A stretch of DNA of 23,642 bases from Carex sylvatica. Lineage: Eukaryota > Streptophyta > Magnoliopsida > Poales > Cyperaceae. Under the pieces are notes generated by a model. That model was not told where the DNA came from, did no database searches, and saw only the letters and a list, made by a program, of their open reading frames with translations. Below are positions 1 through 9,726 of this stretch, piece by piece. Location: NCBI GenBank assembly GCA_964058845.1, contig CAXKVR010000687.1, positions 1 to 23,642 of the forward strand, read 5' to 3'. Numbering within the stretch: position 1 is the first letter of the stretch; every line of letters begins with the position of its first letter. A program made the translations under genes and the position numbers.

Positions 1-361
1 GGGTCTTGCATGCAAATGAATAAATGACCAGCATTTTTAATCACATGTAACAACATAATATTTTTACTGTTATCACTACAAAAGAGAAACTGGGAACAAA
101 GATAATCTCCATTAACTTTTCTATTTCGTAATCCCAGCAAGCAAGCACACAATTCTTAAGCTAATAGTGCCAACAAAAATTTGCTTTCATGCTAAATACA
201 GTGAAGAGACAAGAGAAGAAGCAAAGATCGGGGAAAACTGGGAAGCCATACTATCTATTTGCGGCTGAGCATGTTTAATGATCAACTTTCCAATATTTTC
301 ACCTGACAAAGAAAAACCAGCTCAATCGAAAGAACTAGAACCACAAGGACAGCCCACAAAC
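1..361. other. MSL1 3' flank, no recognised gene
   Basis: AT-rich sequence past the MSL1 stop codon, probably holding the end of its 3' UTR. No ORF with recognisable similarity, no tRNA and no clear canonical AATAAA signal on the minus strand were seen. Confidence 0.5.
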
Positions 362-529
362 CCATATCACCCAAGGTAACAGACTATTTCCGTTTAGATC
401 CTGACCATCTGATCGGAATTTGCACAAATATTTAAGGGCCCCGTGCATTCCACCTCAGGCCAGATTGGCCCGGATTCTGATTGGATGGTCAGGATCTAAC
501 CAGATATTCTGTTACCTCAGAGGATATGG
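362..529. mobile_element. Foldback MITE of about 168 bp downstream of MSL1
   Basis: The left arm (362-419, starting CCATATCAC) and the reverse complement of the right arm (about 472-529, starting CCATATCCTC) match over nearly 60 bases, including the shared block TTAGATCCTGACCATC. About 50 bases separate the arms. The size and structure fit a small non-autonomous DNA transposon. A target duplication could not be fixed. It begins only about 75 bases past the MSL1 stop, so it may lie in the 3' UTR or at the polyadenylation region. Confidence 0.65.
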
Positions 530-604
530 ACTCCATTTACTACAAGATATGAAAAGCACAAAGGACATGTTCATTTGTTTATACAATTACCTTTTTTGAC
601 AATG

Positions 605-3600
605 TTAACTACTTTGATAAGTGCTTCCAAGCTCAGCATTATTCTGTCGAATGATCTTGGCAGCTTGTATCAGAATATCTTGTTCTGCTGCAAATAACTC
701 ATCTTTTCTCTACAACAATTATTCAAAAATTAATCACTATATGCAAGTAGCATCACCAATCAGTTAGGTCTTCTATGGGTTGATAGGCCAAACAGAGAAT
801 TAGACACATCCATTTCGTCTTAACTTTACAAGAATTCAATGATGTATAAATTTTTTTTTGTTTGATATTAAAAATAAGTAGAGGAGTATCTCACAATCCC
901 AATTTATAGTTCACCTAGGTTTGATGGAAATAAAATAATTTGTACATATATAATATGGTTTTACGATCTGTTGTCAATGCATCAAACATTGCAATCTCTT
1001 CAAATATGGACTTAATATTGGGCATAGGTGGCTTACCGATCAAATTTTTCTGCAAGTAATGTGCTCATAAATTATCCATCAAAAGCCAGTTCATGACAAA
1101 TTTCATTTTGTTTAATAATAGTACAACAAACATCATATTTTAATATTTTTTATGGCAATCATAAAGATTGTCAAGCAAAATCCATAGCCAATAGATCCTA
1201 ACACTTTATAAATAGATACAAATATCTATTTAATTATCAATAATGCAAATTAACTTCTAAATGCTGTCATGTTGGGTCAGGTCTAGGTATGATCTATTGA
1301 CCTGCACGGCTTGTATTGGGTCAGGCAAGATTTGGCATAGCCAAGTATGAGGAAAACTTTAAAAAAAAGAAAGAAATTGAAAAAGAAAAGACGAACCATG
1401 GATCTAATGTTGCAACCAATTGTGAGTTCACCGTAAGAATTTTCAAGTCGAGAGAGATAACAAAATGGAGCATCTTGTTCCAAGAAAACTTTTGGGTTGG
1501 TTCTGAGCATATTCTTTATCTCTTCAGAAATTGGGGGTATCTTTTCTATATCCTCAACCCTTATGGGTATCTTTGTAAGACAGGCACGCCACTGGGCCCG
1601 AGACTTGTTCACTATCACCTGGCAAGGTTTGAAAAATTAGAGAATACAGGCATAGTACATTCCTGTTATAAGCCGATTTTTTCATCTGTAACACAAAAAA
1701 AGAAAAAAGAAATTCACCTATCTTTTTCAGCAAATTTCGATTTACGAGAGAGATTTTACTTTAGAAAAATGAGGTTATGGTGCTTTGCAATGTACACCTA
1801 CCTAGTGTGCTTTGACACAGCAGGTGTCGGATTTGTGTCAAGATCATGCTGGATGAAAATCGAAGCACATCCAACGATTGTTGTATTGAAGCACACTAGA
1901 TAGTTGTACATTGCAAAGCACCATAGCCACACTCTTTTTTTGAAATATTATTCAGCAATTTGGGTATACATTGAAATTTGCTGAAAGAGGTGGTACGGGT
2001 GGATTTTTTTTTGGTGTGTGTGTTACAGATAAAAAGATCAGTGTTATAAGTGCATTTACTATATAAATAATACCGTACCTGACTGGAGAAAAGGGAGTTT
2101 GGAACTATAACAGGGAACTTTTCTGGATTAATCAAAGATGTACTTGTAAGCCCAATATCAGTTACTTTTCCCTCTATTGATCCAGCCTGCACACTCAACG
2201 AGTTAAAAAAAATCATAAATTCCATTGCAATTTAGAAACGTAAAATTTTTCTTCTTTACAAATAAGTAGAGAGATAGAAAGAGGTACTTTAATGTTATCA
2301 CCAATAGAAAACGGCTTTGAAAATTGTAAAGAAAATCCGCTGAGCATGTTACCCAATATATCTCTAGCAGCAAAAGCAGTCGCCACACCTTTGCCAAAGT
2401 AAGATAAAAAATCAATAGGCTTTGTCATTGTTATATCCGTTAAAATTTCCTGATTTGAAATTACCCATCAAAACTACAAACTATAAATATTCGGCCCGTT
2501 AAGACTTTATGCTCTCTAATACTCACTAATTAGGTTCATTCTAGTTTAAATAATGCTGGCCTAAAATTTATGTACCATTTGCCTCAGTCCCTCATCAGTA
2601 AAAGGCCAGATTACCCCAGAAAAAGAATGCCAGCACTTTTTTCTGAATCGGTAATGGTATCCAATGTCAGTACACTTACCAATCTCGGTGTCTTTTTTAC
2701 CCGATAAAAATATAATACAAAATAAGGTTGTTATATATTTACAAGGTAAGAAAGGGTTCTCTATTTGTATGGCCCAATAAGCAAAAGATTATTGTGAATA
2801 ATTATAACATATTTAAGGTACTAATGATCAGAGTGACAAACTCAAACTTGGGAATAATTTGGCGAGGTCTAAAGTTCATGATACAGGTATGTATAATTCA
2901 GACCTAATTTAGTTTCTTAAAATGCATTAAATAAAACAAACATCTGACGTTTTTTTAAAAAGAAAACAAAATTCTATAAATAGTTTGGGAATAACTCTTA
3001 TTATGATTGGTTTTCATTTCTAGCCTATCCCAACTTGTTTGGGACTAAAGGCTTGGTTGTTGTCGTTGTAGTTTGGGAATAATTCGCAAAATTTGTCAAA
3101 TTAGCGGTTAACTCATAAATTCCGTTTAATTACCGAATTTTTCAGTAATGTACAAAAATTGAATAATTTGTGAATCTTGTTACTGTTATGTAGCAAACAG
3201 AAAGCATACTGTTTAATATATACATATAAAGCAAACTGGAATGGCATGGTACAACCTGAGTAAATATAGCACTTACCAGTCACAGCAAATACCTGTCAGT
3301 TGCAAATGAATAAACTGGAATATGCAATTTGCACCAGTGAAATCATCCATAATAAATGATTATACTTAAATTTCACCTTGAACTAGTTAATAAATAAGAT
3401 AATACCTCCAACTCCACCAACAGTTAGGATTGACTGCACAGCAATCCCAAATGCCTCGGCCAGGCCCATCACACCGATAAAAATAAGCCCGAGTGAAGAC
3501 ACCTTGTCAAGTGCCGATAGTTTCTCCCGGTCGAGACCAACATTAATTTGGTTAGCAGCAATACTAGAAAGGATGTAAGTTTTCCACCTCTGAAGGAACC

Positions 3601-4802
3601 AAACCAGTGACAACAATGCTGCACCCCTCCAACATTGCGGGAGATGTGCTGAAATATTCGGTGCAAACATTGCCCCTCTACAAAAATACAAGCTCAATTA
3701 TGTACATGGGAGGTTTCACCCAAAAATAAAGATGACAAAAAAGCCCCTGTTATATGTACTAGCAAAAAGAACCCATTATTATGTTTCTGCAAAAAGTCCA
3801 AACAAGTAAGATGAGCACTCATTGGGTTCTAGCTCTACGTGATGACTTTGCCCTTGCATTTATTGATTCCAGCATTTTTCAATCCTCGAGTCTAGAACTC
3901 TAGGCCAATTAAAAATGATTCCATCCTCTAGTCAATTCACCTCCTAGAAAATCTTCCTTTGTACCATATATAAGTGATTTACAGAAAAAAAAAAAAAAAT
4001 CAGACAAATACCAAAGCATGTGTCACTATCTGCGAATAAGGATTACTGAAAGGTGTTTAGTGCAATATAACTGATGTAAATCCTTTTAAAACAAAGATGA
4101 TATGAAAACTTACATTTCAGAGAAGGCCATAAAAGTGATCAGGTATTTTGCGGGGTCCTCTAAAGCATTCCACATGCTGTTTTTATAAGGAACCTCGATC
4201 TTTGTTGGCCCTCCCAACAAAACCAAAAGAGGGCTCTGTGATGTGTACTTGTGAATCTTCTGAAATAAAACCGGCATAACAAACCATGCAAGCACCGAAC
4301 CGAAAAGGGTACCACCAACTGGTACAACCACTTTCTCCAGATTTGGGTACGTATCATACAACTGTTGTAGATGTGGCATGACTGAGTCAGATATCTCTTT
4401 TGCCTTGTTGCTGATGGCTGAGGTGGCATCTGCGGTAGACTGGTACGCCTTTTCAAGGAAGTCAGTCAATTTGGTACCATCATCTGAGTTGTTTGGTTGG
4501 GCATTTGATGAGTAGGACCGGTGGTATGTTGTAGTGGTGAGTGTAGAGGGGAAAAGGCTCTTTTGTGGTTGAAACATGTGTTTTCTGAAGGGTTTTGTAT
4601 GGGTCGGTAGACAGTAGAGTAGGGGTACTTTGGTCTTCCTCCGTGCAGAATGCGAGGCAACAGTTTGAGGTTTTTCAGGTGCTTGATTAATAAAACTTGT
4701 TGGATTAATTAAGGCAGCATAAGGTTTGATTGTTTTTTCTCTGAAGTAACTGTTGCTGGCACTGAGATATGAGCTACTTAGTAGCTTGTTTACTCTATTC
4801 AT
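605..4802 (-). CDS. MSL1: MSL1, mitochondrial MscS-like mechanosensitive channel (6 exons, complete)
   Basis: Exons read on the minus strand: 4802-4114, 3677-3406, 2388-2288, 2186-2079, 1618-1397, 709-605. They join in frame to 1497 bases, a 498-residue protein with TAA stop, close to the length of Arabidopsis MSL1. All introns are GT-AG; the exon 5 donor (ATG|GTTCGT) is weak. The N terminus is basic and Ser/Thr-rich with RSYSS at 95-99, which fits R-3 type presequence cleavage after Y97. A coiled or helical linker covers about 110-155 and membrane segments about 158-180, 215-229 and 246-260. The MscS core includes LDREKLSALDKVSS (278-291), the pore helix with SILTVGGVGGVATAFAARD (312-330) and GDNIK (350-354), followed by the beta domain with VPNSLFSSQ (382-390) and VIVNKSRAQWR (391-401). 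In the family, MSL1 is an inner-membrane channel that releases ions and moderates membrane potential. Identity is by recall of the family, not by a search; the match is strong throughout. Confidence 0.93.
1773..1928. repeat. Short inverted-repeat element in MSL1 intron 4
   Basis: Arms of 41 bases at 1773-1813 and 1888-1928 are near-perfect reverse complements (each holds TATGGTGCTTTGCAATGTAC in one orientation), enclosing about 74 bases. This is consistent with a small MITE; it would also form a hairpin in the pre-mRNA. No target duplication is clear. A related half-copy is seen at about 13543-13580. Confidence 0.6.
2981..3082 (+). mobile_element. 5'-truncated SINE (Au-like 3' end) in MSL1 intron 2, with 14-bp TSD
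   Basis: The insert 2995-3068 ends in CCCAACTTGTTTGGGACTAA followed by AGGCTTGG and a short GTT-type tail, the hallmark 3' end of plant Au-type SINEs. It is flanked by a perfect direct repeat TAGTTTGGGAATAA at 2981-2994 and 3069-3082, as left by target-primed reverse transcription. The insert is only 74 bases, so the tRNA-like head is missing. It lies antisense to MSL1, inside its longest coding-region intron (2389-3405). Confidence 0.75.
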
Positions 4803-4836
4803 TTTGTCTTTTATTTTGTAGTAGTGATTATATCAT

Positions 4837-5321
4837 CTGTCACCAACATAGTCAATATTAGAACAGGAATATGTTATAATGCAAGGATGAAGATAATGAG
4901 AAAAAGATATTTTCTATTTTAAGCAGCTAATTTGAAAACCAAAATCAAACATATATTATGATTATAGATTATAAAATAATGAAGAAGACAAACTGTGGAC
5001 AATGTTGAATTAGATTCTTTCTAATTTCTAAAGGAGTAGCATTCAACAGATGATACAGGGACTAAAATAGAAACCTGTAACTAGCATTAGATTTTAAGTT
5101 GAAGTTGACTGCTTGAAAAAGCCCAAACCTGGGATTAAGAAACTTCTAAATTTTAACACAATATTCATACTCCCTTAAATCAATCGGTTAATAATTGCTT
5201 AATTTTAACTAACAATAGTTCATAACAAGACTTAAACCAAAAGTCTATCTTAGTTTCAAAATAAAACAAGGAACGACAAAGACAAGAGTGTTTTTCGGAA
5301 AGAAAAAGGGAAGCGACTTAC
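4837..5321 (-). other. Likely intron in the MSL1 5' UTR
   Basis: Upstream of the MSL1 start codon the minus strand shows a near-consensus donor (GATCG|GTAAGTCG, G at 5321) and a usable acceptor (TTGGTGACAG| ending at 4837), which would leave a 34-base leader next to the ATG at 4802. The stretch between is AT-rich and has no long ORF, as expected for an intron. The donor is convincing; the acceptor is chosen by position and could differ. Transcript data would settle it. Confidence 0.5.
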
Positions 5322-5477
5322 CGATCGTAAGCGATGATTTCTCACCCAAACGCTAATTGGAAATGTACTGATGCTCTTCACCGATCACCTGATCGGGAGG
5401 GGGACTGGGGGAGCACAGAGAGTGGGGAAACAGTGGGTCTCGACTCCTGACTTGCGAGAGGGAGGGGATTTGATTCT

Positions 5478-5711
5478 CTCCAATTCTGAAAGTCCACTAA
5501 CGAAGGCCCAAAATAAAAGTTCATTTAGGCCCGTAATCAGTTGAGCACAATTCTCGCTCGCAGCTAGGCCCAAAATAGCTTGGACACAATTTTACGGGAT
5601 GCTAGAGCCTAGAGCAGATATTATGTCTCATTTCCTTCATCATTTATTTTAAAAATAAAAGAGCCTGCTAACCAACGTGTAACATTCGTATGGAAATGGG
5701 GGCCCGGCCCA
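5478..5711 (-). promoter_or_regulatory. Probable MSL1 promoter with site II (TGGGCC) motifs
   Basis: GGCCCA occurs at 5505-5510, 5567-5572 and 5706-5711 (TGGGCC when read toward MSL1), with a related AGGCCCG at 5527-5533. Site II elements of this kind are known TCP-binding motifs in promoters of plant genes for mitochondrial and ribosomal proteins, which suits MSL1. I see no convincing TATA box. The first half of this block (5478-5565) recurs at 20164-20250. The TSS is not determined; the first motifs could lie in or beside the leader. Confidence 0.5.
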
Positions 5712-5744
5712 CTGTAGTCTAACCAACGTGTCACATTCTAATGG
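5668..5744. repeat. Tandem pair of a 26-bp motif containing AACGTG
   Basis: CTAACCAACGTGT begins at 5668 and again at 5719; the following bases also match (ACATTCGTATGG and CACATTCTAATGG). The two copies are about 51 bases apart, between the MSL1 promoter and the duplicated block. The ACGTG core resembles bZIP-type binding sites, but no function can be shown from sequence. Confidence 0.5.
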
Positions 5745-6122
5745 CCGTATGCTACTACTCTTTTGGCAATACTATTCTTCATGAAGATATTGTTCAAATA
5801 AATTTATTATTAGAAAAAAAAAATAGATATAATACTCTTCCAATATTAAAAAAAGGTTGAAATAGTTGAGAAGAGGGAGGATGAAAGTTGATGTTTTTTT
5901 TGTCAGAGTTATTTAATTCTTCCTATTTTTTTTCATTGTACTCTTTTTAATTAACTGCCATTTTTCTAGTATTGTACCAATATTAATTGTCAATACAATT
6001 CCTGAATCCTAAACTATTATATTTTTATTATTTTGAATGATATTATGTTATTTTTGTTTGTTTTTGTAGACATCTGTGTTAGTTGCTTAATGCAGTACAA
6101 ATTATATAAATTCTATTTCTTA

Positions 6123-6369
6123 ATAGCGGTTTATATTGTCACTTAATTAGATTACGATCCAACAGTAGTGGTATAGTGTTCCACATGTAAAAACTTAATT
6201 TTAACGAGTTAATATTGAGACTTAATCTGAAGAGATGTTTGAATTAACTGTAAAAGATCGAACAGTCAACATGTAACATGCCAAATTTTACATTTCTATT
6301 ACTCGGATTGAAAATAAGGAAGGATATTAATGTTTTTTTTTTTCTAAGAAAGAAGGGTGATGTTTTTTA
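6123..6369. other. AT-rich intergenic stretch, nothing recognised
   Basis: No ORF, RNA gene or structured repeat could be supported here. Confidence 0.4.
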
Positions 6370-6560
6370 GAGTAAATTTTACAAATGATCTTTAAAATAT
6401 TACTACTTCATCATTTTGATCCTTATGGTTTCAAAATATGATTTTTAACTTTAAGTGTCGCTCTTTTATATTATTTTGGTCCTTAAAATATCACTAGTGT
6501 CATTTTAGTCCTTGAAGTTCTAATGTTTCAATTTGGCCCTACATACATGGTCAGATTTAT
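6370..6560. repeat. Degenerate dispersed repeat of the 'ggaccaaaatgaca' type
   Basis: On the minus strand the stretch reads as a run of phrases such as AAGGACTAAAATGACACTAG and AAGGACCAAAATAATAT, with a near-repeat of the phrase every 50-60 bases. Such phrasing is common in dispersed plant repeats. I cannot assign a family or ends. Confidence 0.35.
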
Positions 6561-6598
6561 GTGTATGTCAGAAGTGCTAAATTATCTTCATGAATTTA

Positions 6599-6740
6599 AT
6601 TTTTTTCTTAAATTAAAAGGTAGAGATCTAGTCTACCTGCTTCCTTTAATTATTCATAAAGACCTCCTATTCGGATTTTGAACTCATGACTTCTCACATG
6701 GAGAGTGTTGCCTTTTGCCACTAGATCAAATATTGGTTCT
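6599..6740 (-). mobile_element. tRNA-derived SINE copy (minus strand)
   Basis: Read on the minus strand, a tRNA-like head begins near 6740 with TTTGATCTAGTGGCAAAAGG (A-box-like), followed by a B-box-like GTCATGAGTTCAAAATCC (about 6672-6689). The 3' side ends in an A-rich run at about 6599-6607. The head closely resembles the SINEs at 11004-11124 and 11903-12031. Target duplication not resolved. Confidence 0.55.
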
Positions 6741-6744
6741 TTAA

Positions 6745-7809
6745 AAATCTTAATAATATATATTAAAATTTAATTGAATTTTCGTATGTATAGTAGATTA
6801 TCTCCCCTCATAAAATGACAAATATGTGTCTGGTTAGAGTTTCATTTGATGTTTGTGAGATCATAAATTTAATTTCTAATTATCACATTATTTTTGTTTT
6901 TGCACATATTATACATTTTATATTTTAGCTTTCCTATTTAAATTTTTTAGTTTTATCCACGTATAACAAATATTGAATAAATTAAAATGATAGTTTCATG
7001 TATTCGTGACCACATCCAAAAGCTTTTGTTTGATAAAAGTGAATAAAAAAGAAAATTAATGAAATAACTATCATTCTACTTCATAAATCATTAAATCTAG
7101 ATAACTTTTTGAAGCTCCAATTGAAAAATAGATCATACAGGTAAGAACATTACATTCAGATATTTGTGAAAGGTTGTATTTAGTCTAGTTTTTAATTATA
7201 GCAAAAATATATAAATAAGTTTTATGGCTGTTGGTAATGCTTAATCAATCTGAACAACATCTTCATAATAAGAATTAACTTTTGTTTATTTTATCCAAAT
7301 TTTTAAGCTTAAGTTCCTCTTGTCTTAAAACTAATTTTTTTTTTAATTAAACCACCTTTTGTCTGCTTAATTTTGAAAAGAGCTATTTTCTTAATCTAAT
7401 TAATTACATGTTCGTTGCCAAACAATATAATCTAGAAATATAATCTAGATTCTGTAATTCCTTGCTCAATATAAAAGTGGACAATTTAATGTTCACTGTT
7501 ATTAGGAACTGAATTTTCTTCTTTCCAGAGTCACTGTTGATGTGCTCTCAGTTCAAAAATTAAATGTGACCGGCCTCCTTTAATAATAATTGATCTTACA
7601 TTCTAGTAATTGAGGGAGTAGAAAATTCCTGCACCGGAGCAGGTGATCTCCTTCCCTGTTAAACCTTGCTATACATTTCTCGAAGGAGGTGAAAAGTTGC
7701 TTTTAGGAATGATTGGCTTGAAGCAGGACAAGTGGACAAGTGGATGACTTTAGTTTAGTAGAGTCAACTGATAGGAATATGATCTTCTTTAATTAGCAAA
7801 AGAAAAGAA
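6745..7809. other. Intergenic stretch, no gene seen
   Basis: AT-rich and without a coding signal on either strand. No TIR pair, tRNA or recognisable protein fragment was found. Confidence 0.45.
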
Positions 7810-7815
7810 AAATTT

Positions 7816-8086
7816 CTAGTGTACTCATTAAAACTTTTGAAATAGTCAATTTTTCTATAAAAATACTATAATATTCAACATCTCCATAAAAACTTTACAT
7901 ACTTTATTTTATCCCCTTTATATTATTTAACCTTTCATTAATTTAATTCTAAAATTAAATTGACTAAGATACCCTTGCATTTTAAATGGAGATGTCCTGT
8001 AATTTTGTTCTTCATTTTCTCTCCTCTCCTCTCCTCTGTCCCATACTTCATTTGTGCAAAATGCTACAGCTAGCAACGTCACAAAA
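7816..8086 (+). repeat. Left TIR of the AN1-carrying element
   Basis: About 270 bases, inverted relative to 9231-9492, with scattered mismatches and small indels. It contains a CTCTCCTCTCCTCTCC tract whose complement appears in the right TIR. Confidence 0.8.
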
Positions 8087-8578
8087 TGGAAGAAAAATTA
8101 TAAGTAGAGCGGACTGCGACTATCACTATACAGATACCTAGTCTTATTACTTTCAAGTTTCAACTAAATGCTTTTGATGCATCCCATTTACACCACGATT
8201 TGTCATTGCTCTTTCTCTCAGGCAGAGAGACATTGAAATACCCCCTGTTTGTAAAGATGAATGATTTCTATTAATACTCATTCATGTACATGTATTAGAG
8301 GCAAGATAATACAAAGAAGATTGAATTCAATTCTCTCTCTCTCTGCCTTTAGTTATTACATATGCCATTCCATTTAGTCGTATTATATTATGAAAATATA
8401 ATACATAATATATAATACGAGAAATTCATAGCGAAGCTTCTAAAACAACAACATAAAGTATCACACTATTTTTATTTCTTCCAACAATTTTACAATATAG
8501 AAAAGAAAGAAAAGGAAATTAAAAAGAAAAAAAAAAGCTAAATTTTCCTTTTTCATGATTCAACTGCAGATCGATAGT

Positions 8579-8845
8579 TCAAAACCTTACGATCTTAGCC
8601 ACACGTACAACTGGGTTCTCCCACAAGATTGCCTCCCACCATGCCTTATAATCAAAGGAACATCCATGCTTGTCAGAGTACCGGTGGTCCCCACAAAGGA
8701 GATCGTAGCACCAACACATGAAATCAGTCAGACCGATCCGCTTCCGGCACTTGAAGCATCGGCTGACTAGCCTACCAGGCCCAACCGAACTGGTTGTCGC
8801 GGGTGATGTCACCAATTTAACGGGGGTGGTTTCATGTGCTGAAAT
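8579..8845 (-). pseudogene. Captured C-terminal fragment of a stress-associated protein (AN1 zinc finger)
   Basis: The minus-strand frame is open from 8845 to a TGA at 8581-8579 (88 codons before the stop). From about residue 30 it reads as an AN1 finger, with CFKC, CWC, CYDLLC, CGDH, HRYSDKH and HGC giving the full ligand set C-x2-C-x10-C-x-C-x4-C-x2-H-x5-H-x-C. It then continues with SFDYK and ends in [12 protein letters not shown], the usual C terminus of plant A20/AN1 stress-associated proteins. The A20 finger and the start of the gene are absent: a TAA closes the frame at 8848-8846, there is no ATG before the finger, and only a TTG (8815-8813) could start it. In the family AN1 proteins act in stress signalling and ubiquitin-related roles. 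All zinc ligands being intact suggests a recent capture or some constraint. It lies inside a transposon with no intact gene around it. Confidence 0.8.
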
Positions 8846-9230
8846 TTAAATGGAATCTAATTCAGATCAGGGTTTTGATTGGATGAGTTTGATGTATACC
8901 TCGTTATGAATTTCTCGTATTATTTTTTATTCAAGATGTATACCTCGTTTGCATTTGCTGCACCAATTCCTCGTCAAAATGGTTCAATGCAATTGCAACT
9001 TAATTGATCGGAGTTATCTCATTATCCCTCTTATAAATATAGGTTTGTCGTAAAGCAAATAACAATTAAGTTTTCGGGTGTAAAAAAATATTACAAAAAT
9101 ATCAATTACATTGAGTGTCATATCAAACCTTTGCTAATGTACTTATGATTTGTTTCACACAGTCTTGGGGCAGAGGAGAGGAGAGTAGAGGAGAAGAAAT
9201 GATTTGTTTTACAAAAAAAAATACAAATTA

Positions 9231-9492
9231 TTTTCTAACGTTGCTAGCTGAAGCATTATGCACAAAAGAAGTACGAGGCAGAGGAGAGAAGAGGAGAGAA
9301 AATGAAGAACATAATTACATTACATCTTCATTTAAAATGTAAGGGTATCTTAGTCAATTTAATTTTAAAATTAAATTAATAAAATGTTAAATAATAGAAA
9401 GAGAATAAAAGAAAGTATGTAAAGTTTTTATAGAGATATTGAATATTATGCAATTTTTTTGACTATTTTAAAAGTTTTAATGGGCACACTAG
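9231..9492 (-). repeat. Right TIR of the AN1-carrying element
   Basis: About 262 bases, reverse complement of 7816-8086. Just inside it, at about 9165-9200, a second GGCAGAGGAGAGGAGAG-type block partly repeats the TIR sequence, which suggests an internal duplication. Confidence 0.8.
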
Positions 9493-9498
9493 AAATTT

Positions 9499-9726
9499 AC
9501 GATTATTTACGTCGTCAACGCAATGTATGGTGCCACCATGAGCGGAAGTGTGGCAGTTATATGACGGGGCATGCGGACACGTGCATATCCCTCAACATTC
9601 AACATGAATACGCATCCTCTCAGATATCTCAAACTTTGAGGTTTTTTTTGGGTAAATCTTAACCGTTCAAATACGTTCTGTACGTCTCAAAACACAAATA
9701 GTACTACCTGCACTATCCCACATAGG
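9499..9726. other. Intergenic stretch with a G-box, no gene seen
   Basis: Less AT-rich than its surroundings. It contains GGACACGTGCAT, a CACGTG G-box, at about 9575-9586. No coding or RNA signal was found. Confidence 0.35.

Larger units (their letters stand above)
5478..6122 (+). repeat. Duplicated flank, copy A
   Basis: Two stretches here, 5478-5565 and 5741-6122, have diverged homologues at 20164-20250 and 21281-21692 in the same order and orientation. Shared landmarks are GGCCCAAAAT, TTAGGCCCGTAAT, CAATTCTCGCTCGCAGCT, GGCAATACTATTCT, ATAATACTCTTCCAATATT, TATTTAATTCTTCCTATTTT and TGCCATTTTTCTAGTATTGT. The copies differ by many substitutions and indels, so the duplication is not recent. 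Copy A overlaps the MSL1 promoter. Confidence 0.75.
7816..9492. mobile_element. Long-TIR non-autonomous transposon carrying an AN1 gene fragment (Pack-MULE-like)
   Basis: The left end (7816 to about 8086) and the reverse complement of the right end (about 9231-9492) align over about 265 bases. Shared blocks include CTAGTGT, CATTAAAACTTTT, AAAAACTTTACATACTTT, AATTAAATTGACTAAGATAC, TTCTTCATTTTCTCTCCTCT and CAGCTAGCAACGT. The 1677-bp span has no transposase ORF and holds instead a host-gene fragment (8579-8845). Both ends abut AAATTT (7810-7815, 9493-9498), a possible 6-bp target duplication, but it is palindromic and so ambiguous; the 9-bp duplication usual for Mutator elements is not evident. 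Long TIRs plus a captured gene piece fit a Pack-MULE; another superfamily cannot be excluded. Confidence 0.8.

Noticed and set aside
1316..1903. 195-codon plus-strand ORF
   Set aside because: It runs antisense over MSL1 exon 5 and intron 4 and through a palindrome; no recognisable similarity. The minus-strand exon explains the open frame.
8555..8770. Plus-strand ORF of 71 codons
   Set aside because: It is the antisense shadow of the AN1 fragment, whose zinc-ligand pattern and C terminus are clear on the minus strand.
9115..9342. Plus-strand ORF of 75 codons
   Set aside because: It lies across the purine-rich GGAGAG tract and TIR of the AN1-carrying element; low-complexity translation.
7810..9498. 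CACTA-type transposon reading of the AN1-carrying element
   Set aside because: CTAGTG and CACTAG occur at the ends, but in the opposite orientation to CACTA elements (which start CACTA), and no 3-bp duplication is evident.
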